A DNA stretch of 22,599 bases from Burkholderiales bacterium (GCA_014379045.1 JACMMK010000488.1:1-22599), one strand, 5' to 3'; positions 1-6,703 are shown, counted from the first letter of the stretch. The notes: generated by a model from the letters alone, not told the origin. Made by a program: numbers and translations.

Positions 1-236
1 ACCGCTGCGCTGGTCAGCGCGCTATCGGTCTGTGCGCGCGCCGCGCTGCTGCCTCCGACGGCGTCGGTCGAGTAGATGCGGCATTGCGAATCGTCGCTCC
101 GGAACTGGTCGAAGCTGCGTCCGGTTCCGGGGAACGAGTTGACGCTCGGTCCGGGCGGTAACGAGACGCACGCGCCCAGCGCCAGCGGCACGATCGTCGC
201 GCAGGTGCGAAGCCAGGAGGAGATCGATCGGCCCAT
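1..236 (-). CDS. Small lipoprotein, 3' part beyond window edge (partial)
   Basis: The frame opens at ATG 236 and runs off the left edge without a stop, so only the first 78 codons are visible. The N-terminus has a short basic region, a hydrophobic stretch and a lipobox (L20-G21-A22-C23), so it should be exported and lipidated on Cys23. After the signal come a Pro/Gly/Ser linker and the string PGTGRSFDQFRSDD, followed by a Cys. That string resembles the mature N-terminus of proteobacterial lipoproteins whose later part is a glycine zipper, but the zipper would lie outside the window, so this is inference. The start lies 10 nt after the stop of the preceding gene on the same strand, which suggests one transcript with the two tandem secreted proteins. 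A weak ribosome site (GTAGG) precedes the ATG. Function unknown. Confidence 0.75.
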   Translation of the reverse strand, partial: MGRSISSWLRTCATIVPLALGACVSLPPGPSVNSFPGTGRSFDQFRSDDSQCRIYSTDAVGGSSAARAQTDSALTSAA

Positions 237-246
237 GGCGATGCGC

Positions 247-699
247 CTACCGCGACAACGACGGGGGTTGCGGCGCGACGCGTTGCCACGTCGACGCGCA
301 TTCCCTGACGTAGGGATAGTAGGCGTTCGACTCGGCACAGAAGTACCAGTCGGCGGCCTGCGGCGGCGTCGGGGCCGCCTGGGCGGACTGAGGGGGCGCG
401 CTATGCGGCGCCGGCGGCAGAGGCGCCTGCAGGTCGCTGCGCTCGACGTAGACCGTCGGAGCCGCAGGTTGCACGTACACCGTCGGGGGATAGGCGTAGT
501 AGTAAGGCGGCGGGTAATAGGACGGCGCGAACAGCGGACCACCCAGGTAGATGCCGATCCGCCCTCCGCCATGCCCACCATGCCACCCGTGGCCGTGCCA
601 ACCGCCATGACGATGGTGTTGTGCCAGCGCCGGCGTCATCGCCAGCACTCCGAGCGAGACGAGCGCTATCGTTGCAACGGTTCTCAGCAGTGTGGTCAT
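247..699 (-). CDS. Small secreted Gly/His/Pro/Tyr-rich protein, paralogue of the upstream gene
   Basis: This is a 150-residue exported protein of unknown function. ATG 699 is preceded by GAGGAG at good spacing, and the protein then starts with a clear Sec signal peptide ending near ALA (residues 24-26). Longer in-frame extensions upstream lack a signal and a ribosome site. The mature part has a His/Gly-rich stretch (28-46), a segment with many Tyr and Pro (55-90), a Pro/Ala/Gln linker (91-116) and a C-terminal motif WYFC..S.AYYPYV..C...W..V.P.PP with Cys121 and Cys134. The neighbour at 761-1252 has the same signal peptide, repeat and C-terminal layout, including the string VYVERSD, so the pair arose by tandem duplication. 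The conserved Cys pair suggests a disulfide in the periplasm or outside the cell. No enzyme motif is visible. Confidence 0.85.
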   Translation of the reverse strand: MTTLLRTVATIALVSLGVLAMTPALAQHHRHGGWHGHGWHGGHGGGRIGIYLGGPLFAPSYYPPPYYYAYPPTVYVQPAAPTVYVERSDLQAPLPPAPHSAPPQSAQAAPTPPQAADWYFCAESNAYYPYVRECASTWQRVAPQPPSLSR

Positions 700-760
700 G
701 TCGACTCCTCGGCCCGGCAATGGTTGCGTTCGCATCCAACTCGACGGTCGGATTCTGCGC

Positions 761-1252
761 TCATCGTCCGGCGGATGGCGGACGCGGCACCACCGGCTCC
801 CAGGCCGACGGGCAGTCCTGTACATAGGGATAGTAGGCATCCGCCTCGCGGCAGAAGTACCAGTACGAAACAGCCGCCGGCACATCGCTGCGCTCGACAT
901 ACACGGGCGGGGCGACGGGACGCGCGTAAACGACGGGTGGCGCGTACACCACCGCAGGGCGGGACGAGTACACAACCGGCGGCGCGTAGACGACCGGCGG
1001 AGAATAATAATAGCTCCGCGGCGCTGGACGATAGGCAGGGGCGTACGCGGGCCCACCGAATTGGAATGTCACGCTCGCTCTGCCATGGTGCGGCTGATGA
1101 TGCTGCGGGTGGTGCTGTTGGTGGTGCTGCTGTTGGTGGTGATGCCGATGGCGATGTCCGTCACGGTCGTTCGCCGACGCCGTAAGGCTCGATGCGATAC
1201 CCAACGCGGCGAGGCAAATCGTCGCGGCGCCTGTCTGCAGCCGTTTATTCAT
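761..1252 (-). CDS. Small secreted His-rich, Pro/Tyr-repeat protein, paralogue of the downstream gene
   Basis: This is a 163-residue exported protein. ATG 1252 has a strong ribosome site (GAGGAGGG, 4-5 nt away) and leads into a signal peptide that ends near SANA or SAN (about residue 28). Residues 33-56 contain about 14 histidines in short HH steps separated by Gln and Arg, which could bind a transition metal. Residues 83-119 repeat a PPVVYA-type unit about five times. The C-terminus (129-163) carries YWYFCREADAYYPYV, then a second Cys (Cys134 and Cys147), W..VVPRPP. It is the first gene of a probable three-gene run with the next paralogue (61-nt gap) and the lipoprotein. It lies 213 nt downstream of aroG on the same strand, probably as a separate unit. 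Function is not known; a metal-binding or envelope role is inference. Confidence 0.85.
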   Translation of the reverse strand: MNKRLQTGAATICLAALGIASSLTASANDRDGHRHRHHHQQQHHQQHHPQHHQPHHGRASVTFQFGGPAYAPAYRPAPRSYYYSPPVVYAPPVVYSSRPAVVYAPPVVYARPVAPPVYVERSDVPAAVSYWYFCREADAYYPYVQDCPSAWEPVVPRPPSAGR

Positions 1253-1363
1253 AATCCCTCCTCGGTGCCGATCCGATGACACCTGTGCCGTAGAGAAGGC
1301 TAGACCCAAATCGAAGAACCGGGGAAAGCCCTGACCGCGTCCTGGCGTCCGTTACACGTTGAA

Positions 1364-1402
1364 ACACGCGCAACCTTCGCGCCTCGTCGATCTCGCGCGT
1401 GT
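1364..1402 (-). terminator. Possible hairpin downstream of aroG
   Basis: ACACGCGC (1364-1371) and GCGCGTGT (1395-1402) are perfectly complementary over 8 bp, around a 23-nt loop. It lies about 65 nt past the aroG stop and upstream of the next gene on the same strand. On the minus strand the stem is followed by only three T, so an intrinsic terminator is uncertain. It may be a 3' stabilising stem or chance in GC-rich DNA. Confidence 0.3.
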
Positions 1403-1465
1403 AAAGAGCTAAACGTTCGTGACGCGTTCCGGCTGACCCGCGAATCGAGGAAGAACCGTTTCGGC

Positions 1466-2542
1466 CTACTTTCCGTTGTAGTTCGCGGCTTTCGTTCGCC
1501 GCTCCCGCACTGCCGCTGCCAGCGCATCGAGCACCGGCACGCTGTCCTCCCACGCGATGCAGGCGTCGGTGATCGACTGACCATAGGTGAGCGTTTCCCC
1601 CGGTACAAGATCCTGTCGCCCGGCGACCAGATGGCTCTCGATCATCATGCCGATGATGCGATCGCTGCCACTGGCGATCTGGGCGGCGATGTCGTGCGCG
1701 ACCAGAATCTGGTTTTCGTGCTTCTTCGAACTGTTGCTGTGACTGGTGTCGATCATCAGGCGCTGCGCCAGACCGGATTTCGCCAGTTCGGCGCAGGCCG
1801 CCTCCACGCTCGCCGCATCGTAGTTCGGTACCTTGCCGCCGCGCAGGATGATATGGCAGTCCTCGTTGCCACTGGTCGAGACGATCGCCGAGTGCCCCGC
1901 CTTGGTCACCGAGAGGAAGTGATGCGGACGTTCGGCGGCCTTGATCGCATCGACCGCGATCTTCACGCTGCCGTCGGTGCCGTTCTTGAACCCGACCGGG
2001 CAGGACAGTCCCGATGCGAGTTCGCGGTGCGACTGGCTTTCGGTGGTACGCGCGCCGATCGCGCCCCAGCTGACGGTGTCGGCAATGTACTGTGGGGTGA
2101 TCATGTCGAGGAACTCGCAGCCGGCCGGGACGCCGCGCCGGTTGATCTCCAGCAACAGTTGGCGCGCACCGCGCAACCCCTGGTTGATCTGGAAACTGCC
2201 GTCGAGCTGCGGATCGTTGATCAGCCCTTTCCAGCCGACGGTCGTGCGCGGCTTCTCGAAGTAGACGCGCATGATGATCTCGAGCTCCCCGGCAAGACGC
2301 TTGCGCTCGGGCGCGAGCCGCTCGACATACTCGAGCGCGGCGCGCGGGTCGTGGATCGAGCACGGCCCGATGATCACGACGACGCGGTCGTCCATGCCGT
2401 GCGCGATGCGATGCACTTTCTCACGCGCGTCGAACACCAGATCGGAGATCTGCTCGTCGATCGGGAATTCGCGGATCACATGCGCCGGCGGAGCGAGCTC
2501 CTTGATCTCCTTGATCCGTACGTCATCGGTGTTGTGCGTCAT
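1466..2542 (-). CDS. aroG: 3-deoxy-7-phosphoheptulonate (DAHP) synthase, class I, AroG type
   Basis: Condenses phosphoenolpyruvate with erythrose 4-phosphate to DAHP, the first step of the shikimate pathway in the cytoplasm. The 358-residue product matches the family length (E. coli AroG is 350) and is recognisable throughout. It has GPCSIHD with the metal ligand Cys61, YFEKPRT with the PEP-binding Lys97, GWKGLINDP, WGAIGARTTESQ.HRELASGLS, PVGFKNGTDG, SGNEDCHIILRGG, and ESHLV near the C-terminus. Residues that form the Phe feedback site in E. coli AroG (Asp6-Asp7, the TPQ near 150, the Phe in FLSVTK) appear to be kept, so allosteric inhibition by Phe is likely but unproven. ATG 2542 begins MTHNTDDVRIKEIKEL, which aligns with the E. 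coli start. Upstream lies a leader with an aromatic-rich short peptide and a terminator, described separately, which suggests transcription attenuation as a second control. Confidence 0.97.
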   Translation of the reverse strand: MTHNTDDVRIKEIKELAPPAHVIREFPIDEQISDLVFDAREKVHRIAHGMDDRVVVIIGPCSIHDPRAALEYVERLAPERKRLAGELEIIMRVYFEKPRTTVGWKGLINDPQLDGSFQINQGLRGARQLLLEINRRGVPAGCEFLDMITPQYIADTVSWGAIGARTTESQSHRELASGLSCPVGFKNGTDGSVKIAVDAIKAAERPHHFLSVTKAGHSAIVSTSGNEDCHIILRGGKVPNYDAASVEAACAELAKSGLAQRLMIDTSHSNSSKKHENQILVAHDIAAQIASGSDRIIGMMIESHLVAGRQDLVPGETLTYGQSITDACIAWEDSVPVLDALAAAVRERRTKAANYNGK

Positions 2543-2596
2543 CGTGCATCTCCATCGGGCTACATTCGTTGCGGGAGCCTCACCGGCGACCCGACG

Positions 2597-2627
2597 AAAA
2601 AAAACCGCCAGGTTTTCGGCCTGGCGG
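2597..2627 (-). terminator. Intrinsic terminator in the aroG leader (attenuator)
   Basis: On the minus strand, CCGCCAGG (2627-2620), a 7-nt loop, CCTGGCGG (2612-2605) and then eight T (2604-2597) form a textbook Rho-independent terminator with an 8-bp perfect GC-rich stem. It lies about 54 nt before the aroG start codon and 164 nt after the stop of the upstream cupin gene. Its place directly after an aromatic-rich leader frame, and the alternative pairing of its 5' arm, argue for an attenuator. It could also end cupin transcription. Confidence 0.9.
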
Positions 2628-2686
2628 TCGGGATCGAGTTCGGGGTCGTTTCAGCAGCGCCGATCGAGTCCTTCCGCCAGTGGCGA
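2621..2686 (-). promoter_or_regulatory. Antiterminator and anti-antiterminator segments of the aroG leader
   Basis: Minus-strand segment 2, CTGGCGG (2680-2674), pairs over 7 bp without mismatch with CCGCCAG (2627-2621), the 5' arm of the terminator. Forming this helix would prevent the terminator. Segment 1, CGCC (2685-2682), pairs with GGCG (2678-2675) inside segment 2 around a 3-nt loop, freeing the terminator to form. Segment 1 overlaps codons 16-17 of the leader peptide, immediately after the Phe14-Phe15 codons. A ribosome stalled on those codons would cover segment 1 and favour 2:3 pairing and read-through. The pairing is seen in the sequence; the switching is inference from known pheA and trp type attenuators. 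Confidence 0.75.
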
Positions 2687-2731
2687 GAAGAAACCGTAAA
2701 ACGACCAGAAGAATGCGGCGCGCGGTGACAT
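2651..2731 (-). CDS. Aromatic-rich leader peptide of aroG (26 codons)
   Basis: A short frame from ATG 2731 to TGA 2653-2651 reads MSPRAAFFWSFYGFFSPLAE and then GLDRRC. Residues 7-15 contain five Phe, one Trp and one Tyr in nine positions, including two Phe-Phe pairs. Such runs are the hallmark of leader peptides that sense charged tRNA in ribosome-mediated attenuation, as in E. coli pheA and pheST. It is followed by overlapping alternative hairpins and an intrinsic terminator ahead of aroG. No convincing Shine-Dalgarno precedes the ATG. A candidate promoter places the transcript start close to the ATG, so it may be leaderless; an in-frame TTG 36 nt upstream is an alternative start. The peptide itself probably has no function; translation of its codons is the signal. 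Confidence 0.8.
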   Translation of the reverse strand: MSPRAAFFWSFYGFFSPLAEGLDRRC

Positions 2732-2737
2732 GGCGTG

Positions 2738-2767
2738 AATGTAGTCGATCCGGGCGCCATGACGCAA
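2738..2767 (-). promoter_or_regulatory. Candidate promoter for the aroG leader
   Basis: On the minus strand, TTGCGT (2767-2762) and TACATT (2743-2738) are 18 nt apart. The -10 matches TATAAT at four of six positions and the -35 matches TTGACA at three. If used, transcription would begin near 2731, at or next to the leader-peptide ATG, which fits the missing ribosome site. Weak matches, so tentative. Confidence 0.35.
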
Positions 2768-2790
2768 GCTAAAACGGCGCGCGCCCATGC

Positions 2791-3348
2791 TCAGACCGGG
2801 ACGGTGACCGCCGAGGTCGGGGCGGCCTTCAGGTGCTCGTCACGCTTGTCGAACAGCGCCGCGTCGGCGTAACCCATCGTCTCGGGTCGCGCGCGCCCGT
2901 GCATCACCTGGAAATACACCGGCTCGAGGCTGCGATTCTCGTAGCCATGAATCACCCCGGGCGGACACGAAACGCAGTCCCACGGCCCCAGTCGCTGCCA
3001 CACCTGGCGCCCGGCTTCGTCTTCGACGAACACGTCGAGAAAACCTCGAAGCACGAAGAAGCACTCCTCCGACTCGTGGGTATGTGCCGCGTTGCCCTGC
3101 CCAGGGTTGACGAACATGATCGTCAGCGTAAAACCGCGTGCGGGCACCACGTTCGGATCGTCGTGCTTGCCCGAGGCGCCGGCGCCGATGAAACGGTGCT
3201 GCGCGCGCTTGAAACCCTCGATCTTGGCGTCTTCGAACGCGTACCAGTCGGCCGGGCGGTCAGCGAAGCGCGCGACGTACTTGTCCATCACCTGTTCGAG
3301 CGACAGGTCTTGCACTTCCGGGGGCATTGGATGGCGGGCGGTTCCCAT
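2791..3348 (-). CDS. Cupin domain protein (185 aa)
   Basis: A single-domain cupin of about the size of small cupin dioxygenases, isomerases or binding proteins. Cupin motif 1 is seen as GNAAHTHESEECFFVLRG, with probable metal ligands His89, His91 and Glu95. Motif 2 is GPWDCVSCPPGVIHGYEN, with the fourth ligand His134. The intact H-H-E-H set predicts a bound Fe, Mn or similar metal. ATG 3348 is preceded by GGAG and starts a compact protein; an in-frame extension further upstream lacks support. It lies 86 nt downstream of the arylformamidase-like hydrolase on the same strand, so the two may be co-transcribed and act on one substrate. The C-terminal region after 150 has no motif I recognise. Substrate unknown. 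It does not resemble 3-hydroxyanthranilate dioxygenase closely enough to call that. Confidence 0.88.
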   Translation of the reverse strand: MGTARHPMPPEVQDLSLEQVMDKYVARFADRPADWYAFEDAKIEGFKRAQHRFIGAGASGKHDDPNVVPARGFTLTIMFVNPGQGNAAHTHESEECFFVLRGFLDVFVEDEAGRQVWQRLGPWDCVSCPPGVIHGYENRSLEPVYFQVMHGRARPETMGYADAALFDKRDEHLKAAPTSAVTVPV

Positions 3349-3434
3349 GCGGAGGCTCCTCGATGTGTCGTTTAACAGGCGCTCATGATGCCGCAGTTGC
3401 GCGTTGCCTGACTTAACGCGCATCGGTCTCGCCG

Positions 3435-4319
3435 TCAGCTCCGCTGGACCATGTCGCGCACTGATCGAAACAGTAGGCTGCGGGGGTCCGCTAGGGCTTC
3501 GACGATCGACAGATGGTGGCAGTCCGGCACTTCGAGGTGGCCGCGTACGTTGTTCGGCCAGTGCTCGGCAAGCACGCGACACTGACGCTTGAACTCGTCG
3601 CTCTCCAGCGCGCCGACGGCGGTATGGACCGGCATTGGCCGAGCGGGTGTTTGCGTGATCGGGCTCAGCGACTTCGCACTGGCCTGGTCGAGGCCGATGT
3701 CGGCGTTGAACGAGAAATGCAGCATCGGTGCCAGATCGAACACGCCGCTGATCGTGTAGACCCCCTTGACGAGGTCGAGGGGTAGGTCATTTGCCGAGGG
3801 CGCAGCGTCGGGCCTGGCGAGGTGATCCCCATCGACGCACGGCCATTTCACCGTCGCCATCATCGCGCTCAGGTGGCCACCGGCGGAGTGACCTGCAACG
3901 AACAGGCGCGACGGGTCTGCCCCGTAGGTCGCGGCATTGCGGTACAGCCACACATGCGCGTCGATCATCTGTGCGACGATCGTCCGGACATCGACCGCAG
4001 GCGTGAGGTCGTACTCGGGTAGCGCGACGCTGATACCCGCGGCGACGAACGGCTCGGCGATGAATGAGAATTCGGCCTTGTCGCGCGCCCGCCAGTAGCC
4101 GCCGTGAATGAACGAGAGCAGGGGAGACGCGGGATCGGCCGCGGGAAACAGGTCGATGCGCTGCCGTGGCGACGGACCGTACTCGAGATCCAGATGAGCG
4201 CGCAGCCGTGCGCGCGCTGCGATTGACCGCTCGGCGCCACGAGCGTTGAACGCATTGGCGTCCGGAATCGTCAACCGGTTGTTGTACTGGCGTTCGTAGT
4301 AGTCGGGGTCCAGCGACAT
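3435..4319 (-). CDS. Alpha/beta hydrolase, arylformamidase (kynurenine formamidase)-like
   Basis: A 294-residue cytoplasmic alpha/beta hydrolase with no signal peptide. IHGGYW (71-76) supplies the oxyanion hole, GHSAGGH (143-149) has the nucleophile Ser145, and an acid (Asp241 or Glu239) and His268/His269 in DCHHLSIVE complete the triad. HGGYW together with GHSAG.H and this length are typical of the arylformamidase branch, which hydrolyses N-formylkynurenine or related formamides and esters; many relatives have other substrates. ATG 4319 has GGAG at 8 nt. The cupin follows on the same strand. No kynureninase or tryptophan 2,3-dioxygenase is in the window, so a role in tryptophan breakdown cannot be claimed. 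Family call is firm; substrate is not. Confidence 0.88.
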   Translation of the reverse strand: MSLDPDYYERQYNNRLTIPDANAFNARGAERSIAARARLRAHLDLEYGPSPRQRIDLFPAADPASPLLSFIHGGYWRARDKAEFSFIAEPFVAAGISVALPEYDLTPAVDVRTIVAQMIDAHVWLYRNAATYGADPSRLFVAGHSAGGHLSAMMATVKWPCVDGDHLARPDAAPSANDLPLDLVKGVYTISGVFDLAPMLHFSFNADIGLDQASAKSLSPITQTPARPMPVHTAVGALESDEFKRQCRVLAEHWPNNVRGHLEVPDCHHLSIVEALADPRSLLFRSVRDMVQRS

Positions 4320-4429
4320 CGGCGGCTCCAGCAGTCAGGAGCCTCGATTGTGGCAGGACGCCGCTGCCGGCGCGTACGCGGGGTCGTGAGCCACGGGCCC
4401 CGCGTTCGTCCGTCAGGTGCGGCGCATCC

Positions 4430-5242
4430 TTACGCTTGCTGTTTGCGACGCGCGAATATTCCCAGGCCGATCAAGCCTGACAACATCAGCGGCAGTGCCG
4501 CCGGAACCGGTATCACCGCCACGCCGGGTCCGGGAGTTTCGCCGAGGAACTTGGCGATCGCGCCGGCCGTATTCGCCGTTCCGGAGAGTGCACTGCCCGA
4601 ACCGATGTTATTGACGCTGTATACCCCGTCGTTGGCGGTGTTTACATTGTCGAACGTTCCAAAGCCGAGCAAGCCCGGGCCCGAGACGACTGCGCCATCG
4701 GGAATCAATACGTCGAGCAGCAGGTTGCCCTGTGACGGGTCGTAAGCAAAAGCCGACTGCAACGCGATCCGGTAGTCGAAAGCAGCCGTGGGGCCCGCAG
4801 TGGCCGCGGTGGTGATGCTCAACGCCCCGCTGTACACAGTCTGCACATTGGCTCCGACGTTGCTCGCAAAGGTTGCTGCCAACGGGGTGCCGGCTTCATC
4901 GAGTCGCGAGGTCGTGGAAAGTTGGACGGTCACGTTGGAGATATTCAACGTGTCACCGAAAAAGCCGCTGGGAGCGAAGCCAGGAAACGGCCGGAACAGG
5001 ATCTCGTTGATCGAGAGCGGCCCGCTCGTCTGAAAGAACGATGACGAGTAGACCATCTGGGTGCGACTGCCGCTGCTGCCATAAAAGTTGAACGGCGCAG
5101 GGCTTTGCGCGTTGCCGGGGGCGAATTCGAGTGCGTTCGGTGCAACGACGCTGACTGACGCGCTGTAGCCGATGGTCGGTAGCGCAAGCGCCGCTGCAGC
5201 ACAACCTGCCGCTAGTAGTGTTCGGGGACGAAAAGTCTTCAT
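4430..5242 (-). CDS. VPLPA/PEP-CTERM exosortase-sorted surface protein
   Basis: A 270-residue exported protein. ATG 5242 follows TGGAG and starts a Sec signal peptide ending near GYSA (about residue 28). The body is rich in Ser, Thr, Asn, Gly and Phe, as in extracellular beta-rich proteins, and has no catalytic motif. The C-terminus is a sorting tag: a Pro-rich VIPVPAALP motif, a hydrophobic segment (LMLSGLIGLGIFA) and a basic tail RRKQQA. This matches the VPLPA variant of PEP-CTERM tags that exosortases cut, releasing or anchoring the protein at the surface, often with exopolysaccharide or biofilm. The exosortase is not in this window. A second protein with the same tag lies at 17652-18344. 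It is divergent from hemW across 258 nt. Confidence 0.9.
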   Translation of the reverse strand: MKTFRPRTLLAAGCAAAALALPTIGYSASVSVVAPNALEFAPGNAQSPAPFNFYGSSGSRTQMVYSSSFFQTSGPLSINEILFRPFPGFAPSGFFGDTLNISNVTVQLSTTSRLDEAGTPLAATFASNVGANVQTVYSGALSITTAATAGPTAAFDYRIALQSAFAYDPSQGNLLLDVLIPDGAVVSGPGLLGFGTFDNVNTANDGVYSVNNIGSGSALSGTANTAGAIAKFLGETPGPGVAVIPVPAALPLMLSGLIGLGIFARRKQQA

Positions 5243-5500
5243 GTGACGCTCCAGTGAATGCGACGGGTGGGTGATCGAAATAATTGAAGCAAGTAACGGT
5301 GCTCGCATAACGGTGTAGCCGGACAGGCGAACGCAAACAATGCACCCAATGCACGGCAGGCCATCGTCGTTGCGGTACGGCTCGATCGAGGAAATGGATG
5401 TCGCGGCATGCGCTTGATTCGTCTCGAATCACGCAAGCAGGGTAGGCGAACGGTTGCCGTTCGACGTGTTCCGGGGTGCATCAGCAGTTACTCTGAGCAC

Positions 5501-6703
5501 ATGTCGTTGTTACCGATCGGATTCATCGCCCCCCGTCGCCTCGCTGTGCTGCCGCCGCTCGCGCTCTATATCCATATTCCCTGGTGCGTCCGGAAGTGCC
5601 CGTACTGCGACTTCAATTCGCATGAAGCGCGCGGGACCACGCCGGAAGATCGTTATGTCGACGCACTGATCGCCGACCTGGAGTCCGCGTTGCCGTCGGT
5701 GTGGGGTCGTCGCACCGTCACGGTCTTCTTCGGCGGCGGCACGCCGAGCCTGTTCGCCCCGCGCTCGATCGAAACGGTTCTCGATGCGGTGCGCGCACGA
5801 CTGTCGCTCGACGCCGACGTCGAGATCACGCTGGAGGCCAACCCCGGCACCTTCGAGGTCGAGAAGTTCCGCGCGTTTCGCGACGCCGGCGTGAACCGGC
5901 TGTCGATCGGCGTGCAGTCCTTCCAGCCGGATTCGCTGCGCGCCCTCGGACGCGTGCACGACGGCGATGAAGCCCGTGCGGCGATCGAAGGTGCGCTTCG
6001 CTGGTTCGGCCGGGTGAACGTCGACCTGATGTACGCCCTGCCTGAGCAGACGCCGGAGGCCGCGCTGGCGGACCTCGAAACCGCTCTCGCGCTCGGCGTT
6101 CGCCACCTGTCTGCCTACCAGCTCACCGTCGAACCCAACACCTACTTCCACCGTTACCCGCCGAAGCTGCCCGACGAAGATGCGTCCGAGCGCATCGAGC
6201 AGGTCGTGCATGACCGTCTGGCTGCGGCGGGTCTAGAGCGCTACGAAATCTCCGCGTTCGCCGCGCCCGGACACCGGGCGCGCCACAATCTGAACTACTG
6301 GACCTTCGGCGACTATCTCGGTATCGGCGCAGGAGCGCACGGCAAGCTGTCGCTGCCCGATCGCATCTTCCGCCAGGTGCGGCATCGGCAACCGCAACAC
6401 TATATTGATACCGCGCTCGCCGGCGAGGCCGTGTCCGAACAGCACGACGTGGCCGACGATGAACTGGCCTTCGAGTTCATGTTGAACGCGTTACGCCTCG
6501 TCGACGGCGTCGCGGTGAGGTCGTTCACCGAGCGCACCGGGCTGCCGTTGAGCCATATCGGCGCGAAGCTCGATGCGGCCGAGGCGCGGGGATTGCTGCT
6601 GCGCGACCATCGATGGTTGCAGCCGACCCCCCTCGGCCTGCGCTTCCACAACGATCTGGTGCAGATGTTTCTTTCGGATCCGGCGGCACCCCCAGGCCCT
6701 TAG
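5501..6703 (+). CDS. hemW: Radical SAM heme chaperone HemW
   Basis: HemW (formerly called HemN-like, oxygen-independent coproporphyrinogen oxidase-like) binds heme and an Fe-S cluster and delivers heme to target proteins; it is not a true HemN. The 400-residue product has YIHIPWCVRKCPYCDFNSH with the radical SAM cysteines 29, 33 and 36, GGGTPS at 78-83, the EANPGT and R.SIGVQSF motifs, and a C-terminal winged-helix HemN_C region. The fourth Cys directly after CxxC that HemN uses is absent (CPYCDFN), as expected for HemW. ATG 5501 gives the family-like N-terminus; the frame stays open further upstream but that part looks non-coding, and the ribosome site is weak. Here hemW sits alone between a surface-protein gene and a patatin gene, not beside rdgB/rph as in many proteobacteria. 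Confidence 0.95.
   Translation: MSLLPIGFIAPRRLAVLPPLALYIHIPWCVRKCPYCDFNSHEARGTTPEDRYVDALIADLESALPSVWGRRTVTVFFGGGTPSLFAPRSIETVLDAVRARLSLDADVEITLEANPGTFEVEKFRAFRDAGVNRLSIGVQSFQPDSLRALGRVHDGDEARAAIEGALRWFGRVNVDLMYALPEQTPEAALADLETALALGVRHLSAYQLTVEPNTYFHRYPPKLPDEDASERIEQVVHDRLAAAGLERYEISAFAAPGHRARHNLNYWTFGDYLGIGAGAHGKLSLPDRIFRQVRHRQPQHYIDTALAGEAVSEQHDVADDELAFEFMLNALRLVDGVAVRSFTERTGLPLSHIGAKLDAAEARGLLLRDHRWLQPTPLGLRFHNDLVQMFLSDPAAPPGP

Noticed and set aside
2597..2627. Terminator read simply as the end of the cupin operon
   Set aside because: It may also serve that purpose, but it is 164 nt past the cupin stop, follows an aromatic-rich leader frame, and its 5' arm has an exact alternative partner in that frame. 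Attenuation explains more.
1631..2728. Long open frame on the plus strand opposite aroG
   Set aside because: It is antisense to a full-length, well-conserved aroG, has an Arg/Asp-rich shadow composition and no family motif. It is a by-product of high third-position GC.
2791..3348. 3-hydroxyanthranilate 3,4-dioxygenase (a cupin), given the neighbouring formamidase-like gene
   Set aside because: Size is similar, but the motifs around the metal ligands do not match that family, and no other kynurenine pathway gene is nearby.
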